Below are positions 1-9,780 of a stretch of DNA of 58,443 bases, piece after piece; the first letter of the stretch is position 1, and the number at the start of each line of letters is the position of its first letter. The notes beneath the pieces are model-generated. The model searched no databases and had not been told where the DNA came from. It was given only the letters and a program-made list of their open reading frames with translations. The position numbers and the translations under genes are program-made. This stretch comes from an uncultured Alphaproteobacteria bacterium (GTDB taxonomy: Bacteria > Pseudomonadota > Alphaproteobacteria > Methylaequorales > Methylaequoraceae), in the NCBI GenBank assembly GCA_902530985.1, contig CACACI010000006.1, positions 1 through 58,443 on the forward strand, given 5' to 3'.

Positions 1-390
1 CTTACAATAAATGCGCTAGCAGCATCAGATAAAGTGTTAATTCCCTTGCAATGTGAATTTTTTGCACTTGAGGGACTGAGTCAAATCTTAAGAGTAATAA
101 AACAAGTAAATTCACAACTCAACTCAAGACTTGACTTAGACGGAATTCTTCTGACAATGCATGATGCTAGAAATAAATTAAGCATACAAGTCGAAGAAGA
201 TGTAAGAGAAGTTATGGGTCCAGCTGTTTATAAAACAATAATCCCTAGAAATATTAAAATTTCAGAATCACCGTCACATGGAAAACCAGTGTTGTTGTAC
301 GATCATTCATGTATTGGCTCTGAGGCTTATGTAAACCTCGCTGCAGAAGTTTTAGGGAAGGGTAATTTTGGTGGATTAAGCGAGAATTAA
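1..390 (+). CDS. parA: Chromosome partitioning ATPase ParA, C-terminal part (5' end outside window)
   Basis: Frame open from base 1 (LTINALAASDKVLIPLQCEFFALEGL...), ParA/Soj C-terminal motifs (PLQCEFFALEGLSQ, IPRNIKISESPSHGKP), immediately followed by parB. Confidence 0.93.
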   Translation, partial: LTINALAASDKVLIPLQCEFFALEGLSQILRVIKQVNSQLNSRLDLDGILLTMHDARNKLSIQVEEDVREVMGPAVYKTIIPRNIKISESPSHGKPVLLYDHSCIGSEAYVNLAAEVLGKGNFGGLSEN

Positions 391-410
391 AAAAGTAAAA
401 GTGAACAATT

Positions 411-1490
411 ATGAAAGACAAGTTATTAATCAAAAAAAAAACAAAAAAAATAAATAAATCGATAAAGAATCTTCAACAAAAGAATAAAACAAAATTAAAT
501 CCAAAAAAAAGTAAGAAACTTGGAATGGGCCTTTCATCTTTATTATCAAAAGATCAGGAATTGGCCTCTGTTATAAAGAATAAGATCCAATCACGAATTA
601 AAGGATCCGGCTTAAAAATTCAAAAGCCTCAACTATCAAGCAAAGTCTCTATACTAGACATAAAACCCAAGGACTCATCAGACCAACGATTAGTTCCTAT
701 TCAATATCTAGTTTCTGGAAAGTTCCAACCAAGAAAAAATTTTGATCAAGGGGAATTAGAAGAGTTGGCTGAATCGATAAAAAGTAATGGGGTTTTACAA
801 CCTATACTAGTTAGAAAATTAAGTCATTCTAAATCAAGTTATGAAATAATAGCTGGAGAAAGACGCTGGAGGGCTTCGCAAATTGCAAAATTACACCAAG
901 TACCAGTAATAGTAAGAGAATTTGATGATGAGACAGCTATTGGTGTAGCAATGATAGAAAACCTTCAAAGAACAGATTTAAATCTTGTTGAAGAGGCAGA
1001 GGGATATAGAACAATGATGAATGTCTTCCAATATACACAGGAAAAGCTCTCAACTCACCTTGGAAAAAGTAGAAGTCACATTGCTAATGTCCTTAGAATA
1101 CTATCTTTATCAAAAAATATTAGAAGGCACATTGTTACCGGTGACATTTCCTTTGGCCATGCAAGGGCATTAGTCACATTAGGGGAAGAAAAAGCTAATG
1201 AAATTGCTGATGATATAATTAGCAATGAACTAAGTGTTCGTCAAACAGAAAACATAGTAAACAAATTAAAGAGACTAGAGCGGTTAGATACCAATGCTGG
1301 GGTAAATTTAGCAAAACAGCCAGATAAAAACTCAAATATAGAGTATTTAGAAAAGGAGTTGACCAATCTTCTGGGATTGAAAGTCATTATTTCCCATAAA
1401 AACAATAACAGTGGAAATCTCTCGATTTACTATCAAAATTTAGATCAAATCCAACCGGTAATAGATAAGTTAAAGTGGAGACCAAAATAA
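411..1490 (+). CDS. parB: Chromosome partitioning protein ParB
   Basis: ParB motifs GERRWRASQIAKL, ENLQRTDLNLVEEAEGY, HTH LGKSRSHIANVLRIL; adjacent to parA. Confidence 0.95.
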   Translation: MKDKLLIKKKTKKINKSIKNLQQKNKTKLNPKKSKKLGMGLSSLLSKDQELASVIKNKIQSRIKGSGLKIQKPQLSSKVSILDIKPKDSSDQRLVPIQYLVSGKFQPRKNFDQGELEELAESIKSNGVLQPILVRKLSHSKSSYEIIAGERRWRASQIAKLHQVPVIVREFDDETAIGVAMIENLQRTDLNLVEEAEGYRTMMNVFQYTQEKLSTHLGKSRSHIANVLRILSLSKNIRRHIVTGDISFGHARALVTLGEEKANEIADDIISNELSVRQTENIVNKLKRLERLDTNAGVNLAKQPDKNSNIEYLEKELTNLLGLKVIISHKNNNSGNLSIYYQNLDQIQPVIDKLKWRPK

Positions 1491-1494
1491 TAAC

Positions 1495-2163
1495 ATGAGA
1501 CAAGTAATACTGGATACCGAAACATCTGGCTTGGATTATGAAAAAGACAGGATAATTGAAATTGGTTGCTTAGAGCTCATCGATGGAACATATACTGGAA
1601 ATAAATTCCACAAATACTATAAGCCGGACAATTTGATTATAAGCTATGAAGCTGAACAAATTCATGGCTTAAATAATAATTTTCTTTCAAAATACCCTAC
1701 ATTTGATCAAAATATAGAAGAATTCATTTCTTTTTGGGACAATGCGGAATTAATCATTCACAATGCTCAATTTGACTTATCAATGATAAATCATTCAATG
1801 AGTCGACTTTCCAAGCCGTTAATCAAAAAAGAGCTAACTATCTGCACTCTAGAAATAGCAAGAAAGAGATTTCCTGGAAGCAAAAATAATCTAAACGCAT
1901 TATGCAGAAGATTTGGAATAAGCTTAGAAACTAGGGAAAAGCATGGTGCACTCGTTGATTCTTTTCTTTTACTAGAGGTTTACAATGAATTGATAGGGGG
2001 TAAACAGCAGTTATTAGAACTTAATCTAAATAATACTCGTTGTGAAAAAGAAATTAGTAAGTCGTATCAAAGAGAATTTCCAATTGTCCATCTTACAGAC
2101 AATGAAGTTTTAGCTCATGATATGATGTTAAAATCGATTAAAAAAAACATTTGGAACAATTAG
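1495..2163 (+). CDS. dnaQ: DNA polymerase III epsilon subunit (3'-5' exonuclease)
   Basis: ExoI motif LDTETSGLDYEKDRIIEIG, ExoII HNAQFDLSMI, ExoIII HGALVDSFLL. Confidence 0.93.
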   Translation: MRQVILDTETSGLDYEKDRIIEIGCLELIDGTYTGNKFHKYYKPDNLIISYEAEQIHGLNNNFLSKYPTFDQNIEEFISFWDNAELIIHNAQFDLSMINHSMSRLSKPLIKKELTICTLEIARKRFPGSKNNLNALCRRFGISLETREKHGALVDSFLLLEVYNELIGGKQQLLELNLNNTRCEKEISKSYQREFPIVHLTDNEVLAHDMMLKSIKKNIWNN

Positions 2164-2252
2164 AATTTAGCTAACATATAAATTGTCACATTTTCGACAT
2201 ACTATATTTTATTTTTTTTATTATTCTATAATATATTGCATTAGTTCATATA

Positions 2253-3161
2253 CTATACTAGTTTAAGAATTTTATCCCATATTAATGTTTGTAAGTTTAT
2301 ATTGTATATTTCATTAATTTGGTTAATACCTGTTGGCGATGTCACATTGATTTCAGTCAATTTTTCATCAATTAAATCAATTCCAACAAAAAAAAGTTTG
2401 TTCTTTTTTAACGTTGGTTTTAATTTATGACAAATTTCTTTTTCCTTTTTTGTAAGATTAGTTTTTTTTGCATAACCTCCTAAATGAAGATTAGCTTTAA
2501 ATTCTCCAGATTTAGGTATTCTATTTATAACACCCATAGGCAATCCATCAATTATAATTACTCTCTTATCACCTTGACTTACTTTGGGAATAAATTCTTG
2601 AACTACAACTGGCGATCTATAAGTTCTAAGAACTTTGTTAAATATATTTTTAGTATTCTTGTCATTTCTAGTGATTTTGTATATCCCCATACCACCCTTA
2701 TCATACAAAGGTTTTACAACAACAGTTTTGTATTTTTTGACCATCATACGAAACGATTGGAGGTTTGATGTGACCATGGTTTTTGGCATTAAATCGTAAA
2801 AATACATTGGAAAGATTTTTTCGGTAAAATTCTTTATTCCTGAGGGATCGTTGATAAAAAATGGTTTCTTATACAATTTTTTATGGATTTCTAATAAATA
2901 ACAATTAGATATAAAGTTCATATTAAATGGTGGGTCTTGCCTTAAGAAAAAGAAATCAAACTCCTCAACAAAAGTTTCCTTTGATTCGGAAACTTTAAGC
3001 TTTGGATCTTTAATTCTATTGGCAAGAATAGACAATTTGTTGTCATAAAAAGTTAAATTATTTTGTTGTGCAACCCAAATGTCTATACCCAACTCAAGTC
3101 CTCTACGAATAAGTGATACAGAACTGTCATTTTCAATACTTAGACTTGAAAAAGGATCCAT
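2253..3161 (-). CDS. gshB: Glutathione synthase
   Basis: ATP-grasp protein; KPLYDKGGMGIYKI, QEFIPKVSQGDKRVIIIDG, INVTSPTGINQIN. Confidence 0.9.
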   Translation of the reverse strand: MDPFSSLSIENDSSVSLIRRGLELGIDIWVAQQNNLTFYDNKLSILANRIKDPKLKVSESKETFVEEFDFFFLRQDPPFNMNFISNCYLLEIHKKLYKKPFFINDPSGIKNFTEKIFPMYFYDLMPKTMVTSNLQSFRMMVKKYKTVVVKPLYDKGGMGIYKITRNDKNTKNIFNKVLRTYRSPVVVQEFIPKVSQGDKRVIIIDGLPMGVINRIPKSGEFKANLHLGGYAKKTNLTKKEKEICHKLKPTLKKNKLFFVGIDLIDEKLTEINVTSPTGINQINEIYNINLQTLIWDKILKLV

Positions 3162-3190
3162 CTGAAAAAGTGCAGAGATTTTTGTTATAA

Positions 3191-3763
3191 TTAATCTCCC
3201 TTTTTTTTAACATTAATTATTGTAACTAATTTGGGAATATCATTCATATTCTCCAAAAATTTTTCAATAGTTGCTTTTTCTTCAAGGTTCTCAGCTAGTC
3301 CTATTACGTATACATCTCCTCCTACCACATTTAAACTGTAGTTATTGCTATTAATTCCTGATTTAAATAATAGTCTTGTCATTAACCGGGATTCAAAAAG
3401 TACATCCTCTGTCCTTTCTGATATAGAAACATCAGATTCAATTTTTATTTCATTAAAAACTTCTTTTACTCCCTCAACCTTCCAGACATTCTCTACTAAT
3501 TTTAGTCTGTTTATTTGATTATCCGAATATCCAGTTAATAAAACCTCTCCAAGTGAGACGCTTACAGTAATATTAGAAATGTTTGTAACCTTGAGTGAAG
3601 ATATTTTTGCTACAATCTTAGCTTTTAAAAAACTATCATCTACTGACGCAGCAAACCCTTTACTTGAAATACCTGCATTAGCAGCTAATGAAACAACAGA
3701 GCTAACTGGGCTGCACGATGAGATAAATAAAAAAGAAACTAATAGTAATAAGTAATTAATCAT
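3191..3763 (-). CDS. BON-domain lipoprotein
   Basis: Likely start at internal Met (MINYLLLLVSFLFISSC, lipobox) of the longer ORF 3191..3796; two BON-like repeats (VSLGEVLLTGYSDN; VVGGDVYVIGLAEN). Confidence 0.75.
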   Translation of the reverse strand: MINYLLLLVSFLFISSCSPVSSVVSLAANAGISSKGFAASVDDSFLKAKIVAKISSLKVTNISNITVSVSLGEVLLTGYSDNQINRLKLVENVWKVEGVKEVFNEIKIESDVSISERTEDVLFESRLMTRLLFKSGINSNNYSLNVVGGDVYVIGLAENLEEKATIEKFLENMNDIPKLVTIINVKKKGD

Positions 3764-5951
3764 CTTTACCAACAAGAACTTCTCTTCGACCAACATGGTT
3801 AGCAGGACTAACTATCCCCTCCGATTCCATCTTCTCGATAATCCTTGCAGCTCTATTATATCCTATTTGCAAGTGACGTTGGATAAAACTTGTGGAGGCT
3901 CTCTTTTCTCTACATACAATCGATACAGCTTTATCGTACAAATCATCACCACTAACATTTAAACCTAAGTTATAGTTGTCTACTTCCTCTTCCTCAACTG
4001 TAACAGACTGGTGGTACTCAGGTTCACCTTGTTTCTTTAAGTGGTTAACAACCGCCTGTACTTCTTCTGTTCTTACAAAAGGTCCATGAACTCTTAATAG
4101 GCTTTCACCTAGCATTGTAATAAGCAAGTCTCCTTGACCCAATAATTGTTCCGCTCCCTGCTCTTCTATAATTGTCCTACTATTAATTTTATTCACAACT
4201 TTATAACTAATTCTAGTTGGAAAATTAGATTTTATGGTCCCTGTTATTACATCCACCGATGGCCTTTGTGTAGCAACAATTAAATGAATACCGGCAGCTC
4301 TTGCCATTTGAGACAATCTTTGGATAGCACCTTCTATTTCTTTTCCAGATGTGATCATTAAATCTGCAAGTTCATCAACCACAACTACTATTTTTGGGTA
4401 AAGTGCCAAATCCAAAGCCTTTTTTTCAATTACTGGTTTTCCAGTTTCAGAATCATATCCAACTTGCATTTCTTTAAAAACAACTTGACCACTATCTAGA
4501 ATTCTTTTTACTTTTTTATTATAATCATCAATTTCCCTAACTTCTAAATGTGTCATCATCTGGTATCTTTTTTCCATTTCTTTTACTGTCCATTTGAGCG
4601 CAGATATTGCTTTTTTTGGATCAGTTACAACTTCAGTTAGTAAATGAGGTATATCTTGATATACTGATAGTTCTAACATTTTGGGGTCTATAAGAATTAA
4701 TCGACATTCTTCTGGCGTTAAATAATAAAGTAATGAAAGTAGCATTGCATTTATTCCTACAGATTTTCCGGAACCAGTTGTTCCTGCTACTAATAAATGA
4801 GGCATTTCGGATAAATCAACTATTACAGGTTTGCCGAAAATATCTTTTCCAAGAGCTAAAGGAAGTTTAAATTTATTGTTTTTAAATTTTGGATCATCTA
4901 ATAATTCTCTAAGAAATACTGTTTGCCTTTGTTTGTTGGGTAGTTCAATTCCCAAAGCGTCTTTTCCAGGAATTGTAGATATTCTTGTTGATTTTGCACT
5001 CATTGACCTTGCTATATCCTCAGAGAGCCTAATAACACTTGATGAGAGGGTCCCAGGTGCTGGTGTTAATTCAAATAAAGTCACAATTGGACCTTGTCTT
5101 ACATCTGTGATTTCTCCAGTAATCTTAAAATCTTTCAAAACACTGGATAGTAAGGACCTATTAATTTCAGTATTTTTTTTATTTTCAATTTCAATACCTG
5201 GTATCTTGATTTCTTTTTCTAATAGTTCGATAGATGGAAATTTGTAATTTGATAAAGTACTGATTTTAAAGTTTGAACTTTTTGATTTTTTGACTTTACT
5301 TAATAATTCCCCTTCTTTATTTCTTATAGGTGAAGAAAAAAACTTGAACTCAGTAGCTGATTTAAAGTTTAAAAGCCTGCTAATGAAAATAATTAAAAAG
5401 AAAAGTTTTTGCAATGAAAACAGTGTAAATTTTTTTATACCACTTAAACTAATATTAAATGTAAACATCAAGCAAAGTACCGAGAAGCAGAACATTGATA
5501 GAATAATCCAATTCAGATAATTTGAATTTTGAAAAAAATAACTAAAATAAAAGTTTAGGCCATCACCGAGAATTCCAGATTTGATATCATATTGAAGAAA
5601 ATTTTCACTAATGTAATGTAAAAAGAAACAGAGCATTATAATTGTAATTGGAAGAAAAGCCCAAGCATACCAGGATAAAGATTTACCTTGAAGAACTCTG
5701 AACGAACTGAGGAAAAAGAAGAGGCAAATTAAGTAAGAAGATACTCCAAAAATTTTTAAAAGAAAATCTGAGAGTATCGATCCAAAATAACCTAGAAAAT
5801 TTATAGGGGTCTCAAGTAAGGAGTTGTATTTAAAAAATGTATTATCTTCTGATGAAGAAGTAGTCAGCGAAAACAAAATTATAAGACTTAGAAGAAATAA
5901 AAAAAAACCAATAAAGATTTTTTTTAAATTATCTTTTATTTTGGTAATCAT
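3756..5951 (-). CDS. ftsK: DNA translocase FtsK/SpoIIIE
   Basis: N-terminal TM segments, Walker A AGTTGSGKSVGINAM, VVVDELADLM, C-terminal gamma winged helix. Confidence 0.95.
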   Translation of the reverse strand: MITKIKDNLKKIFIGFFLFLLSLIILFSLTTSSSEDNTFFKYNSLLETPINFLGYFGSILSDFLLKIFGVSSYLICLFFFLSSFRVLQGKSLSWYAWAFLPITIIMLCFFLHYISENFLQYDIKSGILGDGLNFYFSYFFQNSNYLNWIILSMFCFSVLCLMFTFNISLSGIKKFTLFSLQKLFFLIIFISRLLNFKSATEFKFFSSPIRNKEGELLSKVKKSKSSNFKISTLSNYKFPSIELLEKEIKIPGIEIENKKNTEINRSLLSSVLKDFKITGEITDVRQGPIVTLFELTPAPGTLSSSVIRLSEDIARSMSAKSTRISTIPGKDALGIELPNKQRQTVFLRELLDDPKFKNNKFKLPLALGKDIFGKPVIVDLSEMPHLLVAGTTGSGKSVGINAMLLSLLYYLTPEECRLILIDPKMLELSVYQDIPHLLTEVVTDPKKAISALKWTVKEMEKRYQMMTHLEVREIDDYNKKVKRILDSGQVVFKEMQVGYDSETGKPVIEKKALDLALYPKIVVVVDELADLMITSGKEIEGAIQRLSQMARAAGIHLIVATQRPSVDVITGTIKSNFPTRISYKVVNKINSRTIIEEQGAEQLLGQGDLLITMLGESLLRVHGPFVRTEEVQAVVNHLKKQGEPEYHQSVTVEEEEVDNYNLGLNVSGDDLYDKAVSIVCREKRASTSFIQRHLQIGYNRAARIIEKMESEGIVSPANHVGRREVLVGKDD

Positions 5952-6008
5952 TGGATAATTTGATTATATAATTATTTTTTTTAAAATTATATATGTAAAT
6001 TAAATCTG

Positions 6009-7196
6009 ATGGAAACGGAACATGAAATAATAATATGTGGGGCTGGAATGGTTGGTCTGACATTCGCTTTGCTCATGTCAGAAAAAAAAATTAAGGTTTG
6101 TCTCCTCGAAAAGAATAAGATAAGTCAATTGTTTAAGCAAAATGACACCAGAACCACTGCAATATCCCAAGGATCTTCAAGAATTTACGATCAAATTGGA
6201 ATATGGAAGGGATTAAAACAAAATGCACAGCCAATTCACAAAATACTGGTAGCAGATGGAGAGGCGGATAAGGATTTAGAATTTGATCATACAAATCTAG
6301 ATCAAGGACCTCTTGGTTTTATAGTTAATAATAAGTTCTTAAAGAATAAGTTATTAAATAAGGCCATAAAATCAAAGTTTATAACTTTTCATGATAATAC
6401 TGAAATCAGTGAAATCAAAAATGAGGATATAAATGAAAGTTATATTACAACAAGTAAAGGTGAAATAAAATATAAATTACTAGTAGCTGCTGATGGACGG
6501 TTCTCTAAAACAAGATATCATGCAAATATTAAATATTTTTTTCATGATTATAAACAAAATGCTTTCGTCTTTAATATTTCGCATGAGAAAGCTCACAGAG
6601 GCATAGCACTTGAGAGATTTTTTCCAACCGGGCCAATGGCATTACTTCCAATCAAAGACAAGAAAGCAAATAGATCGTCTGTCGTATGGACAGTTGATTC
6701 AATTATATCAAATGATAAAGAATTTCAAAAGAACTTCAAAAAAGAGTTTTTGAAGAACTATAATAATTTTTTTGGAAAAATTAAAGATCTTTCTAGTATT
6801 AATTTTTATCCATTAAATATTTATTCATGCTATGAGTGTTGTAATAAAAATGTTGTTTTAATTGGTGATGCATGCCAAGCAATACACCCGATTGCAGGTC
6901 AAGGATTTAATCTTGGACTCAGAGACGCCAAATATTTGTCTGATGTAATCTCGGAATTTAGTCAATCCGGTCTCGAGCCTTTTAATAAAAACCTAATAAG
7001 TATATACAAAAATAAAAGATTCTTGGATAAAACATTTTTAGTTGCTACAACTCATAATCTTAATTCACTATTTTCAAATTCAAATCAATTTATTCATTTT
7101 GCAAGGAAATTAGGGCTTAAAATATTCTCCAAATCTAATTTACTAAAGAATCAAAGTATGCTTTTTGCAATGGGTCTTAAGAATCTTGAACTTTAG
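6009..7196 (+). CDS. FAD-dependent ubiquinone biosynthesis hydroxylase (UbiH/UbiF/Coq6 family)
   Basis: EIIICGAGMVGLTFAL dinucleotide-binding motif; LIGDACQAIHPIAGQGFNLGLRDA motif. Confidence 0.85.
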   Translation: METEHEIIICGAGMVGLTFALLMSEKKIKVCLLEKNKISQLFKQNDTRTTAISQGSSRIYDQIGIWKGLKQNAQPIHKILVADGEADKDLEFDHTNLDQGPLGFIVNNKFLKNKLLNKAIKSKFITFHDNTEISEIKNEDINESYITTSKGEIKYKLLVAADGRFSKTRYHANIKYFFHDYKQNAFVFNISHEKAHRGIALERFFPTGPMALLPIKDKKANRSSVVWTVDSIISNDKEFQKNFKKEFLKNYNNFFGKIKDLSSINFYPLNIYSCYECCNKNVVLIGDACQAIHPIAGQGFNLGLRDAKYLSDVISEFSQSGLEPFNKNLISIYKNKRFLDKTFLVATTHNLNSLFSNSNQFIHFARKLGLKIFSKSNLLKNQSMLFAMGLKNLEL

Positions 7197-7485
7197 AACC
7201 AATGTCGTGCAGATAGTTCCAGCTAAAAATTCCTGTGTCATGTCCATCGTTAAAAATTATTCTAACTGCATAATTCCCTACACTTTCAATTCTATTAATC
7301 AAAACTTTACTAAAATAACTGCTAATCGTTTTTGTATCTTTGCTTTGCCTCAACCTACTTTTATTTTCAGCAGAAGGGCTACAAGCTCGGAGGTAAGAAG
7401 AAGTTAAAAGCAAATAAGTATTATTCTCATACTCAACTTGAATACTTCTCTTATTTTTGTTAAGGATTATTTTTTTGGGTGTCAT
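7177..7485 (-). CDS. DUF971 (gamma-butyrobetaine hydroxylase-like N-terminal domain) protein
   Basis: Short protein with ...LTSSYLRACSPSAENK... and NYAVRIIFNDGHDTGIFSWNYLHDIG, typical of DUF971. Confidence 0.85.
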   Translation of the reverse strand: MTPKKIILNKNKRSIQVEYENNTYLLLTSSYLRACSPSAENKSRLRQSKDTKTISSYFSKVLINRIESVGNYAVRIIFNDGHDTGIFSWNYLHDIGSKVQDS

Positions 7486-7650
7486 TTACTTCTCTGCAAT
7501 TAGTTTTGGTATCCCATTCTTTATCTTATATGATAATTTACCATCTCTTGTTGATAGGCAATTATTCTTTTTATCGTAATAGAGTGACTTTCGGGTTTGT
7601 GGGCAAACTAAAATATCTAAAAATTTCTCATTAAAAGAATCACTATTCAT
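7486..7650 (-). CDS. Trm112-like / UPF0434 small protein (not in supplied ORF track)
   Basis: Manual translation MNSDSFNEKFLDILVCPQTRKSLYYDKKNNCLSTRDGKLSYKIKNGIPKLIAEK*; LDILVCPxT and Y.I.NGIP.L motifs; abuts the DUF971 start codon. Confidence 0.8.
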   Translation of the reverse strand: MNSDSFNEKFLDILVCPQTRKSLYYDKKNNCLSTRDGKLSYKIKNGIPKLIAEK

Positions 7651-8321
7651 GATGGATTTTCTGAACTGGATGCATTATTTACATTTAGACCCATTTCCAT
7701 TAAAGAGGATAATATTTCAAGTCTATTTTCTAATGATTTGGCCTCTAGAAGTGCCTGTTTTTCGTTAACATCAAATGGACAGCACATACATATCATATTG
7801 ATTAAGTCCTCATCGTTTGTTGTTTCAACCATTTCCCAGTCAGCACTAATTGAAATTTTTATGAGAAAAGCCTTTAATAAAGAAACAAATTGCTTTCGTT
7901 TGTAGTCACTAATTGAATTATATATATCAAAATCATGGTTGAAATCTTCCCAAATTACTTCTGCTGATCTAAATCCATTCTTTATACTTCTTTCTTTTTT
8001 TACCCTAAACCTAGAAACTCCTCTCAAAATAATTTCATATCTATTATCATTAGTCTCTGAAAAGGCTGTTATACGACCAGCGCATCCTATTTCATATAAA
8101 GTTGGATTCCTTATATCTGAGTTCTTTTGAATTTTCTCCTTAGGTTGAATCATCCCAATAATTTTTTGATTTGCTAATGCAAAGTCTAACATATGCAAAT
8201 ATCTGTTCTCGAACAAATTTAATGGTAATTTTGCTCTAGGTAATAAGAGAACCTTATTTAAAGGAAACAATGGTATTGTTCTTGGCAATTCTTTAATATT
8301 ATCTTCAAAACTGTAGAGCAT
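7647..8321 (-). CDS. Lon N-terminal substrate-binding domain protein
   Basis: RTIPLFPLNKVLLLPRAKLPLNLFENRYLHML; GCAGRITAFSE; no ATPase or protease domain. Confidence 0.85.
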   Translation of the reverse strand: MLYSFEDNIKELPRTIPLFPLNKVLLLPRAKLPLNLFENRYLHMLDFALANQKIIGMIQPKEKIQKNSDIRNPTLYEIGCAGRITAFSETNDNRYEIILRGVSRFRVKKERSIKNGFRSAEVIWEDFNHDFDIYNSISDYKRKQFVSLLKAFLIKISISADWEMVETTNDEDLINMICMCCPFDVNEKQALLEAKSLENRLEILSSLMEMGLNVNNASSSENPS

Positions 8322-8429
8322 AATATATAATATGTTTTAAAGTTGTTCAGAATTAAAGATTTATTTAAAAAAAATCTACTTTATTATTTTAAATACTATA
8401 ATTAGAATATAGAATGTGAAGTCCAAATC

Positions 8430-8504
8430 GCGGGAATAGCTCAGTGGTAGAGCATCACGTTGCCAACGTGAGGGTCGCGAGTTCGAATCTCGTTTCCCGC
8501 TCCA
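8430..8504 (+). tRNA. tRNA-Gly(GCC), with encoded CCA
   Basis: Acceptor GCGGGAA/TTCCCGC, anticodon stem TCACG/CGTGA with loop TTGCCAA (anticodon GCC), GTTCGAAT T-loop, CCA end. Confidence 0.97.
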
Positions 8505-8570
8505 TAAAATAAATATGGCTGTCTTTAAAATTAAATCCCTAGATATGTATATAATAAAGCTATAATATTA

Positions 8571-8963
8571 ATGAGGTTAGTCTTTATATCGGAGAGTTTT
8601 GTGGATAAGGAAGTTTTCTGGAAAGCAGGAACAACAATTTATAATTGTAATGAAAAATCAGAATTCGCCTACCTTTTAAAAGAAGGAGAAGTTGAGATAA
8701 AATCAAAGAATGGAACCAGAGTAGGATTTATTAACAAGGATGAGGTATTTGGAGAACAATCTATTCTTCTTGGAACATCAAGGACTGTTACTGCTATTGC
8801 GACAAAAGATTCATCGGCTATGCAGATACCGAGGCAAAATTTAATAAAGGAGTATGATGCATCATCATTATTGATCAGAGCAATCCTTAGGTCAACTTAT
8901 GTGAGACTTACAAATCTAGCCTCAACTTTAACAGAAGATTTAAAAAGTATAAAAAAAGAATAA
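8571..8963 (+). CDS. Stand-alone cyclic nucleotide-binding domain protein
   Basis: CNBD fold pattern; phosphate-binding-cassette-like FGEQSILLGTSRTVTAIA; no HTH or other domain visible; start codon uncertain. Confidence 0.7.
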   Translation: MRLVFISESFVDKEVFWKAGTTIYNCNEKSEFAYLLKEGEVEIKSKNGTRVGFINKDEVFGEQSILLGTSRTVTAIATKDSSAMQIPRQNLIKEYDASSLLIRAILRSTYVRLTNLASTLTEDLKSIKKE

Positions 8964-9061
8964 TTCAATAATTAAGAAAATACATTTTAGTTAATTATGT
9001 ATAGTATACATGATAATACTATATATAGTATAATTTTTGTAATTTTATATGGAACATTAAA

Positions 9062-9715
9062 ATGAATAATTTAACTAAAATTTCCTTCGCTAAGGCTCAA
9101 TCTATCTTGAAAAAGTTCAGATATAAACCTCGTAAAGATTGGAACTCTGAAGATAGATCTATATTTAAAGTTTGTAACTTTGCTGTCCTTTCAAAAAAAA
9201 GATTAAGTAACGTCTTAAGGTCAATACAAAGTCTGTCCAAACTTGGTGATAAGAGTCATTACAAATACAGTGAATTGGATATAAAGCTTATCAAAGAGTT
9301 AATCTTAGATAATCTTGAAATATGTTTTGAAAAATTTAAACAAAAAATTAGTGTGATGAAAGAATCGGATATTGAGAAAGTTAAAGATCACCTGAAGAAA
9401 TTAAATGACGAAAACGTGAGGCTAGAGAATGAAATTAAAAGGTTAAATTTTATTGTAGAAAATTTTATTCGTGAGAAAGGAATCCTTGAAATCTCTGAAG
9501 TAGATGAGATTTTGAAGAAAAAAGTAACTCAAAAGAAAAGCAGGTTAAAGAAGAGAAAAACTTCAAATGAAACTTTAATATTTGACGAAAAAAATATCAA
9601 AGAATTTATAAGTCAATGGAATGAAGGGTATACAACTTCTGAGATAACAGAGAAATATAAAAAGATTGGTGTGGATATTAAAAACACAAGGAAAAAGGGA
9701 AGTTACAAATTATAA
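9062..9715 (+). CDS. Hypothetical protein with central coiled coil
   Basis: Intact 217-aa ORF; coiled-coil-like ESDIEKVKDHLKKLNDENVRLENEIKRLNFIVENF; no family recognised. Confidence 0.6.
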   Translation: MNNLTKISFAKAQSILKKFRYKPRKDWNSEDRSIFKVCNFAVLSKKRLSNVLRSIQSLSKLGDKSHYKYSELDIKLIKELILDNLEICFEKFKQKISVMKESDIEKVKDHLKKLNDENVRLENEIKRLNFIVENFIREKGILEISEVDEILKKKVTQKKSRLKKRKTSNETLIFDEKNIKEFISQWNEGYTTSEITEKYKKIGVDIKNTRKKGSYKL

Positions 9716-9780
9716 TTAGAGCGTGGAAGATGTTTTTAATTTACAGGATCAAATACTCTTTAAAGAATAATTCTTTAATT

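Noticed and set aside
4831-5520. Antisense ORFs over ftsK (4831..5247, 5290..5520)
   Set aside because: Fully opposite a strongly supported CDS; no family-like motifs.
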